DNA of 9,779 nt from Acidimicrobiia bacterium (GCA_029857855.1 JAOUGG010000052.1:1-9779), one strand, 5' to 3'. Positions 1 through 6,979 are shown, counted from the stretch's first letter. Notes: generated by a model from the letters alone, not told the origin. Program-made: numbers and translations.

Positions 1-469
1 AACGGGCCGAGATGGCAACCGACCATGGCGGGACCCGTAGACGGGGTGCCATGCGGAGCCGTGCCGTTACCCGCCACGGTCAGCTCCCCGGCCTGGACGG
101 ATGGTTGCCTTCGCCCGGGCCCGCATCATGAGCGCAAGCGGCTCGGGCGCGGTCACTCCATCGAAGTCGAGCACATGCGATAGGACCGGTCCGGCGTGGC
201 GGTCGGCCGTAGAAGCGGACTCCGACAATGGTTGCGGACATCTCGTAGCTCCTTGAACTCCTGACCGGCGGGCGAAACGAATTGGGGCCGACACACCCAA
301 AGTGCGCGCCGTGGCCGCGCGTCGGATAGGGCCGAAGGTCCCCGGCTCCATGAACATGGTGGAGCTGAAGGTACTGGCTCAAGGCTGGAGGGGAGGACCT
401 CAGGGGCAAGTCGATCGACGGGACGAGAAAGCACCGAGAGCACCCGGGAAACTGGCTTTCGAGGGGGCT
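1..469. other. No defensible gene; upstream region
   Basis: I see no convincing protein family in this stretch. Overlapping open frames on the minus strand have no recognisable motif and look like chance frames in GC-rich DNA. The best of them is a 53-codon frame starting at 241 on the minus strand. It is preceded by an AAGGAG-like ribosome site and ends at 80, but its C-terminal half is low-complexity Arg/Ala/Gly/Pro sequence. The adjacent minus frame reads more like protein over about 70-200, so a frameshifted remnant is possible but unproven. Confidence 0.35.
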
Positions 470-1051
470 ATGGTCGTACAGGTGATCTCCGTACTGCTCG
501 AGCTTGCGAAGAACGTGGGCGAGTTCTTCCAAAGGCGCAAGGCGAACCGAAGAGAAGAGCTGGATCGGATTGCCGACTACATGGACGGGATCGCCGATGT
601 CCTCGATCGGACCGCCGAAGCCTATGGTGGTGATGAGGCACCGTACAGGGAGTACATCGAACTCCAGCAGCTCGCCACGTCATTCGAAACCGTGGCTGCT
701 GAGGCCTTCGGACTTGAGGTGAGCGGTGGCTACTTGTCCAGCGACCTGAACGGATTTCCGGAATTCGCTGAGTTCCGGGCAATTCTGGATCGGAGCCTAG
801 GTGTCATTGCAGCCGTTGATGCGGAGCTCTACGGGCTTGTGGATCAGCCGTTCCCAAACCACCTGTGGAGCGGCAAATCGCGGACGGTTGATCTCCGTGA
901 GGTCACCAACCCGCCGATCTCCGAAAGCCGACTCGACGAACCAGACTGGAGAACTGGCAAGGTCCGGGGCGAGCCCTCGGTCCACGAGCTCCGCCAAGCC
1001 GCTGGGGCCTTCGCTGCCCAAGCACAGGTTATTCGGGCACTAAGGTCCTAG
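470..1051 (+). CDS. Helical protein of unknown function
   Basis: This encodes 193 residues that I do not recognise. The start at 470 is chosen because a purine-rich GAGGGGG ribosome site lies just upstream (461-467). The frame stays open back to 302, but that extension reads like translated noncoding DNA. Residues 1-20 form a hydrophobic, amphipathic helix, followed by a strongly charged segment (about 21-60) with heptad-like Leu/Ile spacing that could be a coiled coil. The middle is acidic and helical. Residues 125-165 are more polar and proline-containing, and the C-terminus is again helical and Ala-rich. There is no signal peptide, cysteine pair or catalytic motif. No neighbour lies close enough on the same strand to suggest an operon. 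It is probably cytosolic or peripherally membrane-associated, which is inference from composition only. Confidence 0.7.
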   Translation: MVVQVISVLLELAKNVGEFFQRRKANRREELDRIADYMDGIADVLDRTAEAYGGDEAPYREYIELQQLATSFETVAAEAFGLEVSGGYLSSDLNGFPEFAEFRAILDRSLGVIAAVDAELYGLVDQPFPNHLWSGKSRTVDLREVTNPPISESRLDEPDWRTGKVRGEPSVHELRQAAGAFAAQAQVIRALRS

Positions 1052-1151
1052 GCCATCTCCTCGCCAAACGTCGGTGAACTCTCAGGGCCACTGCGGCACG
1101 CTCGCCGAGCGCCCGAAACGACGGAGCCCGAGCGCTCGTCGCAGGCGGCGT

Positions 1152-1454
1152 TCAGAACGGGCAGGCGATAGCTTCGTAGGTTCGCTCGAGAAGTCCATTA
1201 TGGCGGCCGAAGGGTTCGGTGGTATTGCGGAACTCGACCGGCACCGTCTTGTACCACAGGGAGCCCTCATCCTGGCGCTCGAACACTTCGAAGTGCAGGT
1301 AAGGGCGCCGCGGAGGGCCAACGGGCACCTGGAGCCCGCCGGAGCGCCGGCTACCGCCCGCAGGCCGATCACCGTCGTGCCAGCCGAGATGGATCGAAGG
1401 CATTGGGCCTGACATGCGACCGTATGATCGGCTGAGCACCGGCTCGGTCTCCAA
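1152..1454 (-). pseudogene. Degraded remnant, probably C-terminus of an M23-type peptidase
   Basis: The minus strand encodes a segment PYLHFEVFE followed by VPVEFRNTTEP and ending in YEAIACPF. This resembles the end of M23 (LytM-like) zinc peptidases, where a (P)HLHFEV motif is followed by a beta strand of the type PVxFxN. The first histidine of the HxH pair is replaced by Tyr (YLH), so zinc chemistry would fail. Just upstream, a GTTVIGL segment that would suit the preceding strand of the fold lies in a different frame, with the switch near 1345. No upstream metal-binding domain is found. I read this as a truncated, frameshifted fossil. The homology rests on short motifs. A short unrelated protein is the main alternative. 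Confidence 0.4.
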
Positions 1455-1540
1455 GTACCCTGTGCATCAGTCCGGGAGGGGAGATCTTCGACGAGTCCGA
1501 GGAACCGCCCATGTTGCGATCTGGTCAACGCCAACCGCTA

Positions 1541-1546
1541 GAGGAG
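1541..1546 (+). promoter_or_regulatory. Ribosome binding site of the SDR gene
   Basis: GAGGAG lies 7 bases before the ATG at 1554 and fixes the start of the dehydrogenase gene. Confidence 0.7.
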
Positions 1547-1553
1547 AACCCCC

Positions 1554-2468
1554 ATGTCAGGTTTCACCGCACACGACGTCCCTGACCAGCGCGGTTGGAC
1601 CGCCCTGGTCACCGGGGCGAACACCGGACTCGGCTTTTGGACCGCCGTCCACCTGGCCAGGGCCGGGGCCCGGGTGCTGATCGGGTCCCGCTCCGCGGCC
1701 AAGGGTGCCGAGGCCCTTGGCCGTCTACGGGATGAGGCCCCGGGCGGCGAGGCGGATGTCCTACAGCTGGACCTGTCCTCGCTGGCGGCCGTCGAGGATG
1801 CTGCGGGCCGGCTGCGCGACAGCGAGGAGAAGCTCGACATCCTGGTGAACAACGCCGGGGTGATGATGCCGCCGTATGGAACGACCGCTGATGGCTTTGA
1901 ACTTCAACTCGGTGTAAACCACCTCGGACACTTCGCGCTGACCGGGCATCTTCTCCCGCTGCTCGCCGCAGCCCCCGCGGCGCGCGTCGTGAGCGTCGCC
2001 TCGCTGGCGCACCGCGACGCCGAGATCTTCTTCGATGATCTGCAGGCCGAGCAGGGCTATTCCGCCGGGGCCCGCTACGGGCAGAGCAAGCTTGCGAACC
2101 TGCTGTTCACGTTCGAGCTCGACCGTCGGCTCCGGGCGGCCGGGTCGCCGGTCCGGGCCCTGGCCGCCCACCCGGGTATCGCCCGCACCGAACTGACCCG
2201 CCACTTCCCTGGGCCGGTTCGGCTGCTGGCGCCCATGATCGGGCTCGTCCTCAACTCGGCCGACCAGGGCTCGTGGCCGAGCCTGATGGCAGCGACGTCG
2301 CCCGACGTCGACGGCGGTGACTACCTCGGACCGACCCGCTTCCGTGAGATGTCCGGCCCGGCCGGCCCCGCCTCGAGCAGCGCCGCAGCCAACGACGAGA
2401 ACATGCAGCGCCGGCTCTGGGATGTATCGGTCGAGCTCACAGGCGTCGACCCGCTCGCCCGAATATGA
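1554..2468 (+). CDS. Short-chain dehydrogenase/reductase (SDR), retinol-dehydrogenase-like
   Basis: This is a complete 304-residue NAD(P)-dependent oxidoreductase of the classical SDR superfamily, expected in the cytosol. Motifs appear in order. The cofactor-binding TGANTGLG is at residues 20-27. An Arg in GSR (46) follows the second strand and favours NADP(H). DLSS is at 73-76, NNAG at 99-102, and the active-site asparagine region VNHLGHF around 121-127. The catalytic Ser is in VASLAH (about 150), followed by YxxxK at 175-179. An AAHPGIARTEL segment follows. The length and the VNHLGHF and HPG signatures match the retinol dehydrogenase / protochlorophyllide-reductase-like branch, which acts on varied aldehydes, ketones and alcohols. 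The substrate cannot be read from sequence. The start has a strong GAGGAG site. The gene ends 12 bases before the sigma factor gene and may be cotranscribed with it. Confidence 0.93.
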   Translation: MSGFTAHDVPDQRGWTALVTGANTGLGFWTAVHLARAGARVLIGSRSAAKGAEALGRLRDEAPGGEADVLQLDLSSLAAVEDAAGRLRDSEEKLDILVNNAGVMMPPYGTTADGFELQLGVNHLGHFALTGHLLPLLAAAPAARVVSVASLAHRDAEIFFDDLQAEQGYSAGARYGQSKLANLLFTFELDRRLRAAGSPVRALAAHPGIARTELTRHFPGPVRLLAPMIGLVLNSADQGSWPSLMAATSPDVDGGDYLGPTRFREMSGPAGPASSSAAANDENMQRRLWDVSVELTGVDPLARI

Positions 2469-2828
2469 AAATCGCGAGCGGTGCGACGGAACGGCCATGA
2501 TCGCGACGAAGTACCCGGTGTGTCGCAGAGTCGCACGACCGGTTGGTCGCCAGAGCCGGGCCGCCGCAACTCGGCGGCCAGGCTCGAGACGCTGTTCGAC
2601 CAGTCGTACGACAGCATCCTCCGCTATTGCCTGATCCGATCCGGGTCACGCGCGGTCGCCGAAGACGTCACCGCAGCGGTCTTCGTCGATGCGGCTCGAC
2701 GAGCAGCAGGCGAAACCGACTTCGTGGCCGATACCTCGTGGCTCTACATGGTGGCCCGCCGCCGGCTCATCGACCACTGGCGCAGCGCCGAGCGACACCG
2801 CAAACGAATCCTGCGAATCATCGAGTTG

Positions 2829-2833
2829 GGCGC
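2829..2833. repeat. Left target-site duplication of the IS
   Basis: GGCGC directly precedes the TGT terminus of the element. The identical 5 bases follow its right end at 5178-5182. Five bases fits the 4-8 bp range known for IS21-family elements, and excision at this point restores the sigma factor frame. Confidence 0.85.
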
Positions 2834-2885
2834 TGTGAGCGATCAGGGATTCTTGTCATCGGCGATCATTGAAAACCGACATGGG
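2834..2885. repeat. Left terminal repeat pair of the IS
   Basis: The outer copy (2834-2859, starting TGTGAGCGATCA) and the inner copy (from 2861, GGCGATCATTGAAAAC) are 23 bases apart. The inner copy matches the right inner copy at 23 of 26 positions (2860-2885 against 5151-5126). The outer copy matches the right outer copy at only 17 of 26, with most differences in the A-rich core. Confidence 0.82.
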
Positions 2886-2914
2886 GTCGGCTTCTTTGAC
2901 CGGTGGGTGTGAGG

Positions 2915-3703
2915 TTAGCGGCTGGCTTTGTCGGTGGGGTTGGTGGCGGCGATTTCGAGGCCGTTGTGTTCTCGTAGCCGCCAGGAGGGGCCTTTGATGT
3001 TGAACACGACGGCGTTGTGCATGAGCCGATCCAGCACGGCAGCGGCGACGACGGTGTCACCGAAAATGGTTCCCCAGTCTGGCAATCCGCGGTTGGTGGT
3101 GACGATGGTGGGGTGGCCTTTTTCGTAGCGAGTGTTGACGACTTGGAAGAACACCGCCGCGGCTTCGGTCCCGCCGATCGGTAGGAGCCCGACGTCGTCG
3201 ATGACGAGCACGGTGGGGGCGGTGAACGTTTTTAGTTTCGATGCCAGGTTGCCTTCGATCGATGCGCGCACCAGGGTTCGGCACAGGTTGTCGGCGGTGG
3301 TGAAGTAGCCCCGGTAGCCGGCCTCGACCGCCAGGGTGGCCAACGCGACAGCGAGGTGTGTTTTGCCGCAGCCTGGCTGGCCGAGGAACAAGATGGGCCG
3401 GTTCTCGTCGATGAACCGCAGGGTGGCGAGGTCCTCGACGAGTTTGGGGTCGACGGTGGGTTGGAACTCGTAGTCGAACTCGGAGATGGTGCGCCGGTAG
3501 GGAAACCGGGCATAACGTAGGCGTGCCGCGAGCCGTCGGTCCCGGTCAGCGGTGGCCTGAGTGGCGACCAGGCGGGCGAGGAACTCGATGTGTGACCAGT
3601 CCTCGGTGCGGGCTTGTTCGGCCATAGTGGCGAACATCTGGGCGGCGGCGTCCATTTTGAGATAGCCGAGATCGGCTTTGATCTGTTCGTAGAGACCGCT
3701 CAC
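2915..3703 (-). CDS. istB: IstB, IS21-family transposition helper ATPase
   Basis: This is a 262-residue AAA+ ATPase that works with the IstA transposase in choosing the target and assembling the strand-transfer complex. An N-terminal helical region (1-75) precedes the ATPase core. Walker A is GQPGCGKT at about 108-115, Walker B is LVIDD at 166-170, and a sensor-like TTN is at 202-204. An arginine-containing AVLDRLMHNA helix follows, typical of IstB/DnaC-like proteins. The length is normal for IstB. The GTG start at 3703 overlaps the TGA of istA (GTGA) and is preceded by GGGGAGG inside istA, so the two are probably translationally coupled. No frameshift or missing key residue is visible. Confidence 0.95.
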   Translation of the reverse strand: MSGLYEQIKADLGYLKMDAAAQMFATMAEQARTEDWSHIEFLARLVATQATADRDRRLAARLRYARFPYRRTISEFDYEFQPTVDPKLVEDLATLRFIDENRPILFLGQPGCGKTHLAVALATLAVEAGYRGYFTTADNLCRTLVRASIEGNLASKLKTFTAPTVLVIDDVGLLPIGGTEAAAVFFQVVNTRYEKGHPTIVTTNRGLPDWGTIFGDTVVAAAVLDRLMHNAVVFNIKGPSWRLREHNGLEIAATNPTDKASR

Positions 3704-5028
3704 GCCGACACCTCCCCGTCGTGGCCGTTGTCGTTGATGGTGATGGCGTAGCGGCCCCCGAGGTCGACCTCGGCGACGTCGTAGTCCCCGCCAAGATCGA
3801 GACGCTCAGCGGGTGCCGGGTCTTGGCTGCGGTCGGTGATTAGCCGCAGACCGGGGCCGCTGGTGTGGCCAAGAGCCAGCGCTTCGGCCGCCCGTCGGTG
3901 CTCGGGGTTCCACACATCGACCCGCCGCCCGGTGACAAGGCGATGGGTGGCGATGAGCCGCCCGGCGAGCCGGATCTCCACAGTGTCGACATCGACGTTG
4001 CGGCGGATCTCGACTTTGTGGCCCAACGCGTCGGGCGGGACCGAATAGCGGTTGGTGTCGATCGACACGAACGGCAACACGTTATGGACCCGGCGGACCT
4101 CGACATAGTCGGTGTCGAACCGGACCGGCGGCAACCCAGCCAGGAACTCGCGCTCAACCGCGAGGCGTGCCGCTGGCGTCGAGCCTGTCGTCCGTGACTC
4201 GACCCCATGAACCCGCTCGTCCAGCCACACCGTGGCTCGACGGTTCAGATCGTCGAGATCGACCGGGACACCGTCGAACTCGACCTCGGGCAAGAACGTT
4301 TCTTGCAGCGACCGGAACGGCCGCTCAACCTTGCCCTTGCGTTTGGCGTCACCGGCCTGACACGACGCAATCGTCGTGCCGTAGTGGGCGGCGAAACCGA
4401 CCGCCGGGGGATGCAGCTCGAATCGGCGGCCTTGGGAGCGGCCGAGCGCTCCCATCCGGTCGGTGCGACACGTCATCGGGACACCACCAATGGTGTCGAA
4501 GAATCGGGCCATCCCTTCGAAGGTGTGATGCCGGTCCTCAGAGGTGGTGAACCACCACATCCGCCACCGTGACCACGACAGAATCATCCCGAACACCACC
4601 AGCGGAATGCTCCACCCGAACCGGGCCGCCCACGACGACAGGTCACAGAAATCGAACTGGGCTTCCTCACCCGGGTCGGTGTGGATCGGCACCGACACCG
4701 CATCCGCGGTGCGGAACCGTGGGCCTCGAATGTCGCGCACTGCCCGCACCACCGTCGGATATGAGCCCTCGAACCCGGCCGCTACCAGCTTGTTGTGGAC
4801 ACTCACCGACTGCAGCCTCGGCCACTTCTCCAACATCGTCTCGATGCGTTGCCGCCAATAGTCGGTCATCACCGACGGCTCCGTCGGACGGGACTCCGGC
4901 GGCGGGCCCTCCTTCAAATACCGGCTGACCGTGGTTCGATGCCAACCGGTCTCTTCGGCGATCTCGCAGATCGTCCATCCCTGGGCATGCAGATCATTGA
5001 TGTTCACGTACGTCTCCTGGGTCATCAT
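3700..5028 (-). CDS. istA: IstA, IS21-family DDE transposase
   Basis: This is a 442-residue transposase that recognises the element ends and carries out DNA cleavage and strand transfer. The start at 5028 is chosen for the GGAGGAG site (5038-5044). The frame is open to 5091, but the extra residues lack a ribosome site. An N-terminal helix-turn-helix spans about residues 18-37 (ICEIAEETGWHRTTVSRYL), with a second DNA-binding helical region to about 100. The rve-type catalytic core follows, with candidate DDE residues D126 (QFDF), D190 (CRTDRMG) and E235 (KGKVERPF). The residue after the second Asp is Arg, where many IstA proteins have Asn. A beta-rich C-terminal domain closes the protein. It is intact and coupled to istB by a 4-base overlap. 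Confidence 0.94.
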   Translation of the reverse strand: MMTQETYVNINDLHAQGWTICEIAEETGWHRTTVSRYLKEGPPPESRPTEPSVMTDYWRQRIETMLEKWPRLQSVSVHNKLVAAGFEGSYPTVVRAVRDIRGPRFRTADAVSVPIHTDPGEEAQFDFCDLSSWAARFGWSIPLVVFGMILSWSRWRMWWFTTSEDRHHTFEGMARFFDTIGGVPMTCRTDRMGALGRSQGRRFELHPPAVGFAAHYGTTIASCQAGDAKRKGKVERPFRSLQETFLPEVEFDGVPVDLDDLNRRATVWLDERVHGVESRTTGSTPAARLAVEREFLAGLPPVRFDTDYVEVRRVHNVLPFVSIDTNRYSVPPDALGHKVEIRRNVDVDTVEIRLAGRLIATHRLVTGRRVDVWNPEHRRAAEALALGHTSGPGLRLITDRSQDPAPAERLDLGGDYDVAEVDLGGRYAITINDNGHDGEVSA

Positions 5029-5125
5029 GGAGAGCGGCTCCTCCAGTTCGTGTCCTGCTTGGTCGCTAGACACGCTGGAGGAGCCACCCACTCAAACGGT
5101 GGATGCCGGCCAGAAGACCCCGACA

Positions 5126-5177
5126 CCCATGTCAGTTTTCAATGATCGCGAATGTCAGTTTTCAGTGATCGCCAACA
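5126..5177. repeat. Right terminal repeat pair of the IS
   Basis: Two nearly identical copies, ATGTCAGTTTTCAATGATCG at 5129 and ATGTCAGTTTTCAGTGATCG at 5152, lie 23 bases apart. They are inverted relative to the left-end pair. The element ends with CCAACA at 5177. Confidence 0.88.
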
Positions 5178-5182
5178 GGCGC
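5178..5182. repeat. Right target-site duplication of the IS
   Basis: GGCGC directly follows the right end and repeats 2829-2833. The sigma factor coding frame resumes from base 5183. Confidence 0.85.
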
Positions 5183-5410
5183 GGCCGACGACCGAGTCGA
5201 CGTCCAAGACACCGCCACCGAAACGAGCCATCTCGTGCACGAGGCCCTGGCGTCGCTCTCCGGACGGCAACGTGCCCTGCTCACGCTTTGCTACCTCAAC
5301 GGCTGGTCGGTCACCGAGATGGCCGGGGAACTCGAGCTCACCTATCGCGCCGCCGAGTCCGGGCTTGCCCGCGCTCGGCGGTCCTTTCTGGCGGCATGGG
5401 AGGAGGTCCA

Positions 5411-6340
5411 ATGAGCGAACACACTCCCTCCGATGAGGAGATCGCCCGGATGCTGGAGTCGGCCGGCGCCGGCCTGGACGTCGACCAGGAGGCGAAGGCC
5501 CGGGCCCGGGAGGCGATGCGGGCGGCCTTCGTGGAGGCCGTCGAGCTGGATTCCGCCCCCGCAGTCACTGCCCCGGGCGCACGAACCGGTGATGACCTCA
5601 TGGTCGAGCTTCCAGCCCCGGAGGACACCACCATCGAGCCTGGTCCGGCTGCGGGTCGACCGAGCGTCGCTCCGCGTCGCCGGCTGCTCATCGGGATCGC
5701 GGCGGCGGTGGCATTGATCGTGGTCGGTGTACTCGCGGCCCGCCGGGAGGACAGGGTCAGTGTCGTCATGCCGGGGCCCGCCACGTCGACGGTAACGACG
5801 ACGACCGATGCCCCCAACGACACCCCAATCGACGCGGCAGCCGAAGCGGAGATCACCATGCAGTTCATGGAGGCTCGAGCGGACTACGACGGGGAGACCG
5901 TGCTCTCGCTTCTGGCGCCGGATGCATCGTTCAATCCGGCCGAGATCGCCCAGTCGGTCGACGAGGTTCTCCTTCAGGCGGAGTGGGAGCAGGCGGTCGG
6001 CGGGCAGTACCTGGAACCGTCGTGCGGCGTGTCGGCACCGGGGCGGGTTGGCTGCACCTACACGATCCAGGGTCCCATCAACGAGCGGCTCGGTCTGGGG
6101 CCCTACGAGGGCAACGTCTTTCTTCTGGAGATCTCCGACGGGCGGATCACCAGAGTCGACCACCAGATCGTCGCGTTCGACTTCTACACCGACGTGGAAG
6201 TCGGATTCAATTCGTGGGTCCGGCAGAACCACCCCGACGACTTCGCTGCGATCGGCGACGGATCTTCGAAGCGACAGCGACTGTACCTCTGTAGCCAATC
6301 AATTGGAGGAACATATGATGCACACACGGAGGGTTCGTAA
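5411..6340 (+). CDS. Single-pass membrane protein, sigma-factor partner with NTF2-like outer domain
   Basis: This is a 309-residue protein whose ATG sits in an ATGA overlap with the sigma factor stop and has a strong GGGAGGAGG site in the sigma gene's end (from 5398). Residues 1-88 are acidic and cytosolic, with a helical SDEEIARMLESAG and KARAREAMRAAF region. Residues 92-109 form one transmembrane helix preceded by RRR, giving an N-in topology. A Thr/Pro-rich linker (about 120-140) follows. The outer domain, about 140-285, has an NTF2/SnoaL-like pattern of helices then strands, with a possible disulfide pair at C205 and C215. Gene order and topology suggest an anti-sigma or signalling partner of the adjacent ECF sigma factor, which is inference. 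No classical zinc-binding HxxxCxxC motif is present. The last 25 residues are unlike the rest and may reflect a late frameshift. Confidence 0.85.
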   Translation: MSEHTPSDEEIARMLESAGAGLDVDQEAKARAREAMRAAFVEAVELDSAPAVTAPGARTGDDLMVELPAPEDTTIEPGPAAGRPSVAPRRRLLIGIAAAVALIVVGVLAARREDRVSVVMPGPATSTVTTTTDAPNDTPIDAAAEAEITMQFMEARADYDGETVLSLLAPDASFNPAEIAQSVDEVLLQAEWEQAVGGQYLEPSCGVSAPGRVGCTYTIQGPINERLGLGPYEGNVFLLEISDGRITRVDHQIVAFDFYTDVEVGFNSWVRQNHPDDFAAIGDGSSKRQRLYLCSQSIGGTYDAHTEGS

Positions 6341-6637
6341 AGCTCGCCAGGCCATAGTCCGTGGCGTTCGTGTTCTTTGGGCTCGCACTGATGTTGATGC
6401 CCACGCCGTTCCTGGAGGGCGTGTTACCAGGTCGACGACGCCGGCGACACCGGCGCTGCTCACCCTGGCTCTGCTCTATACGCTCGTAACCGGAACCGAT
6501 GTCTACAACGCCTTTTCAACTGGAGCTCGCTGGCCGTCACGGTCTTCTTCACCGCCGGGCATCTCTGGTTTGCCCGTGGAAGCCAGGCCGAGGCCGCGCC
6601 CATCTCATCGAACGTCAAGCCGCCGTCGCCTGCCTGA
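6315..6637 (+). pseudogene. Small membrane protein gene broken by frameshifts
   Basis: A GGAGGA site (6305-6310) precedes two adjacent ATGs (6315, 6318), giving an N-terminus with HTRRVRKARQAIVRG. Protein-like sequence then jumps frame. From 6361 a second frame reads VAFVFFGLALMLMPTPFLEG. From about 6429 the first frame resumes with TPALLTLALLYTLVTGTDVY. From about 6515 the third frame reads NWSSLAVTVFFTAGHLWFAR and ends at the TGA of 6635-6637. Joined, these give about 105 residues with a basic N-terminus and three hydrophobic helices, so a small inner-membrane protein. I do not recognise the family. One switch sits at a TTTT run (near 6514), where a single inserted base explains it. Either the gene is decaying or the assembly has indel errors. 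The start overlaps the end of the preceding gene. Confidence 0.6.
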
Positions 6638-6713
6638 TATCGGGCTGTTGAGCTCGAGTTTGAATCACGATGCTGCAGGTGTCCGCTGTGAGTTCGCGTT
6701 GGTGTCGCTCCGC

Positions 6714-6884
6714 TTACGCAAGCGTTCCGGATACTGGACTCCGAATGTCCGCCCCACTGCAAGGAGTCGGTGCAGGAGCGAGAGTCGGCGGACGCAGAAT
6801 ACGAATCAGCCGGCGACGCTCGGCTGAGGCCAGGCGCTCGGAACGGTACTGCGTCGCCACGTCGTAGAGCAGATTCGGATTCAT
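6714..6884 (-). CDS. Small protein of 56 residues, unknown function
   Basis: The frame starts at an ATG (6884) preceded by GAGGAG about 9 bases upstream. It opens with MNPNLLYDVATQYRSERL, then a basic helix ERRRLIRIL, and ends in a Pro-rich tail closed by TAA at 6714. Very short actinobacterial proteins beginning with Met-Asn, a Leu-Leu pair and a charged amphipathic helix followed by an Arg cluster are common, but I know no function for them. The first 30 residues look protein-like. The tail looks less so, which may mean the natural C-terminus has been changed by a frameshift. It is divergent from soxR with 114 bases between the starts, so it could share SoxR control. Confidence 0.6.
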   Translation of the reverse strand: MNPNLLYDVATQYRSERLASAERRRLIRILRPPTLAPAPTPCSGADIRSPVSGTLA

Positions 6885-6965
6885 ATCAAACGGCTCCTCG
6901 GGGGTTTGGGCAGTGTTGTCGTGACTGTAAACGTCGGATGTGGGGTACCGTCCTACCTTAAAGTT

Positions 6966-6979
6966 TCAAGTAAAGTTGA
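6966..6979. promoter_or_regulatory. Candidate SoxR/MerR-type operator
   Basis: TCAAGTAAAGTTGA is an inverted repeat (TCAA ... TTGA) in the AT-rich patch just before soxR, in otherwise GC-rich DNA. Known SoxR sites are CTCAAGT-ACTTGAG-like palindromes, and the reverse strand here reads CTCAACTTTACTTGA. The position would allow autoregulation and possibly control of the divergent small gene. The match is partial and I cannot place the -35 and -10 with certainty. Confidence 0.45.

Larger units (their letters stand above)
2834..5177 (-). mobile_element. Complete IS21-family insertion sequence, 2344 bp
   Basis: The element runs from a 5'-TGT at 2834 to ACA-3' at 5177. It carries the two-gene istA-istB cassette on the minus strand. 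Each end has two tandem copies of a roughly 22-base repeat at a 23-base period, as IS21-family ends carry multiple transposase sites. Both genes look full length with intact motifs. A perfect 5-bp duplication remains on both sides. Together these suggest a recent and possibly still mobile copy. It is inserted in antisense orientation within the sigma factor gene, between regions 2 and 4. Confidence 0.92.
2481..5414 (+). pseudogene. ECF-type RNA polymerase sigma factor, split by an IS21-family insertion
   Basis: The left piece (2481-2833) encodes sigma region 2: LETLFDQSYDSILRYCLI, AEDVTAAVFVDAARR and a WLYMVARRRLIDHWR segment that would contact core polymerase and the -10 element. The right piece (5183-5414) encodes region 4: a LSGRQRALLTLCYLNGWSV segment, then TEMAGELELTYRAAESGLAR, the -35 recognition helix-turn-helix. 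Deleting the element and one GGCGC copy joins residue 117 to Ala118 in the same frame and gives a 194-residue protein, normal for an ECF sigma factor. As it stands, translation of the left piece runs into the IS and stops at 2912, so no region 4 is made. The start is uncertain: GTG at 2481, or GTG at 2520, both with weak ribosome sites. The stop overlaps the next gene by 4 bases (ATGA). An in-frame GTG at 5235 could in principle start a region-4-only peptide. Confidence 0.88.

Noticed and set aside
80..241. Minus-strand 53-codon frame with a good ribosome site starting MSATIVGVRFYGR
   Set aside because: The second half is low-complexity Arg/Ala/Gly/Pro sequence with no family resemblance. A chance ribosome site in GC-rich DNA is as likely as a gene.
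1761..2498. Long minus-strand open frame opposite the SDR gene
   Set aside because: It is a codon-bias shadow of a clearly recognised dehydrogenase on the plus strand, with Arg/Gly-rich sequence lacking motifs.
2861..5173. IS boundaries placed at the most obvious inverted repeat (GGCGATCA...)
   Set aside because: No target duplication flanks these positions. Termini at 2834 and 5177 give TGT/ACA ends, matching repeat spacing, a 5-bp duplication and restoration of the sigma frame.
5129..5173. Two near-identical repeats with short spacing, considered as a CRISPR-like or iteron array
   Set aside because: Only two copies abut one base apart and the same pair occurs inverted at the other IS end, so they are transposase-binding terminal repeats.
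5342..6298. Long minus-strand open frame opposite the membrane partner protein
   Set aside because: The plus strand has a strong ribosome site, overlapping stop/start, a transmembrane helix and a folded domain. The minus frame has none of these.
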